From Prolixibacteraceae bacterium UBA5740 (lineage in GTDB: Bacteria > Bacteroidota > Bacteroidia > Bacteroidales > Prolixibacteraceae): a DNA stretch of 17,677 nt. Shown here in pieces: positions 14,647 to 17,677 of the stretch. Numbering within the stretch: the stretch's first letter is position 1; each line of letters begins with the position of its first letter. The notes beneath the pieces were generated by a model. It was not told where the DNA came from, ran no database searches, and saw only the letters and a program-made list of their open reading frames with translations. The DNA lies in assembly GCA_002419285.1 (NCBI GenBank), contig DIFU01000075.1, positions 1-17,677 on the forward strand, given 5' to 3'. The translations under genes and the position numbers were made by a program.

Positions 14647-17118
14647 ATGAAACACATTGCGAGCCTGTTTCTTATGTTGCTTCTGGCAATTGCTGCGCTT
14701 GGCCAGGGATTGAAAATCAATGAACATGAATATTTCGAAATGCCTGGACTGAACGTCATGGTATTTTACGATATCTATCCTGAAGGACACCAGGGGGCGG
14801 TTGGTATTATTCAAAATGGCACCCGGGTGGCAACAAATGGCGACCTGAGGCTGGAGCCGACACCCGGGCAATGGCAGCCGATCCCTAAAGTCGGCGCCCG
14901 GACAGTTGTTCCCGAGAATAACGAGGTGAACGTTGTGTGCTGGTTCCCCGATACCGCCATCAACCGCAAGGGATTCAACCCGGTCATTTATCCTGACCTT
15001 TCCTTTGTCTACAAGGTGCGGGTAATTGCCGAGGGTAGCAAGTTCCGCATTCTGGTCGACCTTGAAAAGCCGCTTCCTGAAGAATGGGAAAAGAAGGTGG
15101 GTTTCAACCTTGAGCTATTTCCCGGACTTTTGTTCGGAAAATCCTGGTATATGGATGGCAACCACGGTTTGTTCAACATCCAGCCAAACGGTCCTATGGA
15201 AAAGGATTTGCACGGGAAATGGCAGGCTGCCCCGATGGCGGTTGGCAAAAAACTGACCATCGCCCCTGAGGAGCCGGCCCAAACCATGAAGATCGAAAGT
15301 TTCGGCGAACCTGTACAGTTGCTCGACGGTCGGTTTTATCACAATAACGGATGGTATGTGGTACGCTCGCTGGTGACCCCCGGGAAAACTTCCGGTGCTG
15401 TCGAGTGGCTGGTAGATGCCCACGTAATGCCTGGTTTTACCTCTAAACCGGTGGTGCATGTCAGTCAGGTAGGCTATCACCCCCAACAGGAGAAAATGGC
15501 TGTGGTTGAGCTGGATGCATCGGTTTCGAGTCCTGAAGACCTGGCTCTGATCCGTTACTCGGAAGACGGGACCCAGGAAGTGATCCAGTCAGGAAAACCT
15601 GAATTCTGGGGTAAATTCCTTCGATTCAATTATTTCCGTACCGATTTCTCGAAAGTTACCCGCGAAGGGGTATACCGGGTGAAGTATGGCGATTACCTGA
15701 CTGAGCCTTTCCGGATAGGGAAAAGCATCTTCGACAAGGACGTATGGCAACCCACTCTGGAATATTTCCTGCCTGTACAAATGTGCCATATGCGAATCAA
15801 TGAAGGTTACCGCGTTTGGCACGACCTCTGTCATATGGACGATGCCCTGATGGCTCCTGTCGATACCAACCATTTCGACGGTTATTTGCAGGGACCCGAA
15901 ACACTGACCGATTTTAAACCGGGCGACCAGGTTCCCGGACTGAATATCGGTGGTTGGCACGATGCAGGTGACTACGACCTGAGAGTGGAATCACAGGCTG
16001 GCACAGTTTGGGTAATGACTATGGCATATGAGCAGTTTAAACCCGAATGGGACATGACCCATGTCGACCAACAAGCAAGGATCGTTGAAATCCATCTGCC
16101 CGACGGGAAGAATGACATGTTGCAACAAATCGAGCATGGATTGCTTTCGATTGTCGGGGGATATAAAAGTCTGGGGCGCCTGTACCGCGGAATAATCTGT
16201 AACCAATTGCGACAGTATGTGCTTTTGGGTGATGGGGCTGCCATGACCGATGGTTTGAAATATAATCCTGATCTGAAACCGGGAGAAAAAACGGGCACTG
16301 AGTCAGGGATTACCGACGACCGCTGGGTCTTTACCGAAAATAACCCGGCCCGTGAACTGGATGTCGCAAAGGCACTGGCCGCATCGGCAAGGGTAATGAA
16401 GGGATATAACGATACGCTGGCATTACAGTCACTGAATGCAGCTGAAGCCATATACCGTGCCGCCAATGTGGAGAGTAACCGCCGGCTGACCGGAATCAAG
16501 GCCAAGGTGGCCATTGAACTGTTGATCACTACCGGTGACCAACAATATGCCAATGATCTGAAAGGGTTATTGACGGATGATGTTTTAAGAGACAGTGATA
16601 TCGCCGCACATGCCGGCCGGGTGTTGGATAAACTGAATAATCAGGAGATCAGTAACGCTGCGAAGGATGCAGTAAAATCTTACCGTCTTGAGGTCGACAA
16701 ATTGCAGCAGGAGAATCCATTCGGGGTACCTTACCGGCCTCATATCTGGGGTGATGGCTGGAATATCCAGAGTTTTGGTGTCCGACAATACTTTCTGCAA
16801 CGCTATTATCCCGAAATCTTCGACGATCGCTATATGCTGAATGCCCTGCATTTTATATTGGGAAACCATCCGGGCGAAAACACTTCATCGTTTGTGTCGG
16901 GTGTGGGAAGCAAATCGGTGACCGTAGCTTATGGGGTAAACCGTGCCGACTGGTCGTTTATTCCTGGTGGGTCAGTTTCGGGTACCGGAATTATCCGGCC
17001 TGATTTTCCCGAACTGAAAGTCTGGCCATTTTTCTGGCAGCAAACCGAGTACGTGATGGGAGGTGGGGCCACCAATTTCATGTTTCTGGCACTGGCGGCC
17101 CAACACCTGTATCACTAA
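14647..17118 (+). CDS. Secreted glycoside hydrolase family 9 (cellulase-like)
   Basis: An 823-residue exported enzyme. It has a signal peptide (1-20, LLLAIAALGQ) and a beta-rich N-terminal region of about 240 residues (22-262) that I cannot name. Next come a CelD_N-type Ig-like domain (about 268-358, PVVHVSQVGYHP to EPFRIG) and the GH9 alpha/alpha barrel (about 365-823). The catalytic base motif is GGWHDAGDYD (435-444; D439, D442), and the likely acid is E801 in WQQTEYVMGGGATN. The Ig-plus-barrel order is that of GH9 theme C/D enzymes. The C-terminal signature differs from the classic DxxxNEVAxxYNA form, so the substrate may be an oligosaccharide rather than crystalline cellulose; there is no obvious binding module. 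There is no lipobox and no T9SS sorting domain, so a periplasmic location is plausible. It stands alone, without SusC/SusD genes. Its stop overlaps that of the convergent gene by 3 bp. Confidence 0.92.
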   Translation: MKHIASLFLMLLLAIAALGQGLKINEHEYFEMPGLNVMVFYDIYPEGHQGAVGIIQNGTRVATNGDLRLEPTPGQWQPIPKVGARTVVPENNEVNVVCWFPDTAINRKGFNPVIYPDLSFVYKVRVIAEGSKFRILVDLEKPLPEEWEKKVGFNLELFPGLLFGKSWYMDGNHGLFNIQPNGPMEKDLHGKWQAAPMAVGKKLTIAPEEPAQTMKIESFGEPVQLLDGRFYHNNGWYVVRSLVTPGKTSGAVEWLVDAHVMPGFTSKPVVHVSQVGYHPQQEKMAVVELDASVSSPEDLALIRYSEDGTQEVIQSGKPEFWGKFLRFNYFRTDFSKVTREGVYRVKYGDYLTEPFRIGKSIFDKDVWQPTLEYFLPVQMCHMRINEGYRVWHDLCHMDDALMAPVDTNHFDGYLQGPETLTDFKPGDQVPGLNIGGWHDAGDYDLRVESQAGTVWVMTMAYEQFKPEWDMTHVDQQARIVEIHLPDGKNDMLQQIEHGLLSIVGGYKSLGRLYRGIICNQLRQYVLLGDGAAMTDGLKYNPDLKPGEKTGTESGITDDRWVFTENNPARELDVAKALAASARVMKGYNDTLALQSLNAAEAIYRAANVESNRRLTGIKAKVAIELLITTGDQQYANDLKGLLTDDVLRDSDIAAHAGRVLDKLNNQEISNAAKDAVKSYRLEVDKLQQENPFGVPYRPHIWGDGWNIQSFGVRQYFLQRYYPEIFDDRYMLNALHFILGNHPGENTSSFVSGVGSKSVTVAYGVNRADWSFIPGGSVSGTGIIRPDFPELKVWPFFWQQTEYVMGGGATNFMFLALAAQHLYH

Positions 17119-17555
17119 GCGAATATTTTATCCCAGGGAAAGCGGGAAAGTATCAGGATCAATCCTATCGTGTAGAATATCGCCGATGTTTTGTGTTTTG
17201 AAATGTCGGTATGGGCTTTCTTTGTTTTGGATCTGCCTATGTGGATCAGGACCAGGGCAATTAACATGACCATGATGTGTTCGATCACATAAAAGCGGAG
17301 ATCCGCATTTTTCATGGTAGCCCCCATGTCGGCAAAACCTGCCTTGGTAATCGGACTGACAAATACATAGAGGATCAGTCCAGCGAGTACCTGGATATCA
17401 AACAGGATGGAAAAAGCCAATCCCGATTTCTCGTCGGCCGGGAGAAATCTTTTTTTACCCGTGTAGCCAATCCAGGCTTTGATGGTTACATAAACTGCCA
17501 ACAGGACTACTAAATAGCTGAGATAATGATGAATTTGCAATAAAACTGGATACAT
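17115..17555 (-). CDS. Four-helix membrane protein, cytochrome b-like
   Basis: A 146-residue protein with four predicted membrane helices at about 8-28, 46-66, 88-107 and 123-139. Histidines that could ligate haem or metal occur near the helices: H9/H10 in the IHHYLSY start, H93 in VIEHIMV and H105 in LIHIGRS. The layout (short N-terminal helix, MGATMKNADLRFYVIEH, GRSKTKKAHTD) matches a small Bacteroidota family often labelled cytochrome B, although I know of no biochemical proof of haem binding. It starts at the ATG at 17555-17553. Its TAG stop overlaps the GH9 stop on the opposite strand, so no terminator can fit between them. A further minus-strand gene ends 33 bp upstream, so the two are probably co-transcribed. 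Confidence 0.6.
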   Translation of the reverse strand: MYPVLLQIHHYLSYLVVLLAVYVTIKAWIGYTGKKRFLPADEKSGLAFSILFDIQVLAGLILYVFVSPITKAGFADMGATMKNADLRFYVIEHIMVMLIALVLIHIGRSKTKKAHTDISKHKTSAIFYTIGLILILSRFPWDKIFA

Positions 17556-17588
17556 AATTAAACATTTATAGGTTATTCAATCGGAAAT

Positions 17589-17677
17589 TCAGATCAGCCG
17601 GAAAATGGCATCAGCCTCATACATGGAGATTCCTGGTTTCTGATTCTCAAGGGATGCAACAATCATTGCCCTGGCTA
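17589..17677 (-). CDS. C-terminal end of an unidentified protein, cut by window edge
   Basis: The last 28 codons and TGA stop of a minus-strand frame that enters from the right edge. The visible residues run ARAMIVASLENQKPGISMYE, then ADAIFRLI. The tail resembles the ends of NAD(P)H-binding, atypical short-chain-dehydrogenase-like proteins, in which an ARAM helix is followed by a short strand. With so little sequence this is only a suggestion. Coding is supported by the codon pattern and by the 33-bp spacing to the next gene on the same strand. Confidence 0.45.
   Translation of the reverse strand, partial: ARAMIVASLENQKPGISMYEADAIFRLI

Noticed and set aside
1..17677. A CRISPR array, transposon, prophage, tRNA or toxin-antitoxin pair
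   Set aside because: No spaced direct repeats, transposase, integrase, cloverleaf or small overlapping toxin-like genes were found on either strand.

Overview
The window looks like a chromosomal segment from a member of the Bacteroidota, most likely an anaerobic or facultative relative of the Bacteroidales. This is inferred from the gene families and their order, the moderate GC content, weak or absent Shine-Dalgarno sequences, and a Bacteroidota-type TAnnTTTG promoter element. No rRNA or tRNA gene, CRISPR array, insertion sequence or phage gene was seen. Most of the window is ordinary core genome; the accessory interest lies between about 11.7 and 17.1 kb.

Left block, minus strand (1-3363). 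Reading leftward from 3363, the genes are a membrane-anchored M23 peptidase, a small MerR-type regulator with a GTG start, a Nif3/DUF34 dinuclear-metal protein, and a coiled-coil C4 zinc-ribbon protein cut by the window edge. The last three are tightly packed (4-bp overlap, then 24 bp) and are probably one operon. Divergent from this block is alaS (3548-6172), a full-length alanyl-tRNA synthetase with its editing and C-Ala domains, closed by a clear intrinsic terminator.

Middle block, plus strand (6470-11725). A 1033-residue CcsB-CcsA fusion (System II cytochrome c haem lyase) carries all four expected haem-handling histidines and a WWD motif, plus a long extra-membrane linker of unknown function. 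It ends at a very strong terminator hairpin. Next is a long-chain acyl-CoA synthetase (FAA1/FadD type) with a good Bacteroidota promoter placing its start at the ATG at 9938. About 440 bp of gene-poor, AT-rich DNA with two inverted repeats follows.

Right block. A three-gene cassette (12167-14395) encodes a VTC-type polyphosphate-polymerase-like protein, a five-helix DUF4956 membrane protein (17-bp overlap) and a DUF2490 putative outer-membrane beta-barrel protein (20-bp gap). The tight spacing suggests one envelope-spanning unit. The VTC-like protein has several substitutions at positions that are basic or acidic catalytic residues in the family, which makes it the most interesting item here. 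A secreted family 9 glycoside hydrolase (14647-17118) follows. On the opposite strand its stop overlaps that of a four-helix cytochrome-b-like membrane protein. The last bases encode the C-terminus of a further minus-strand protein.

All family assignments come from motif recognition by eye; no database search was run.
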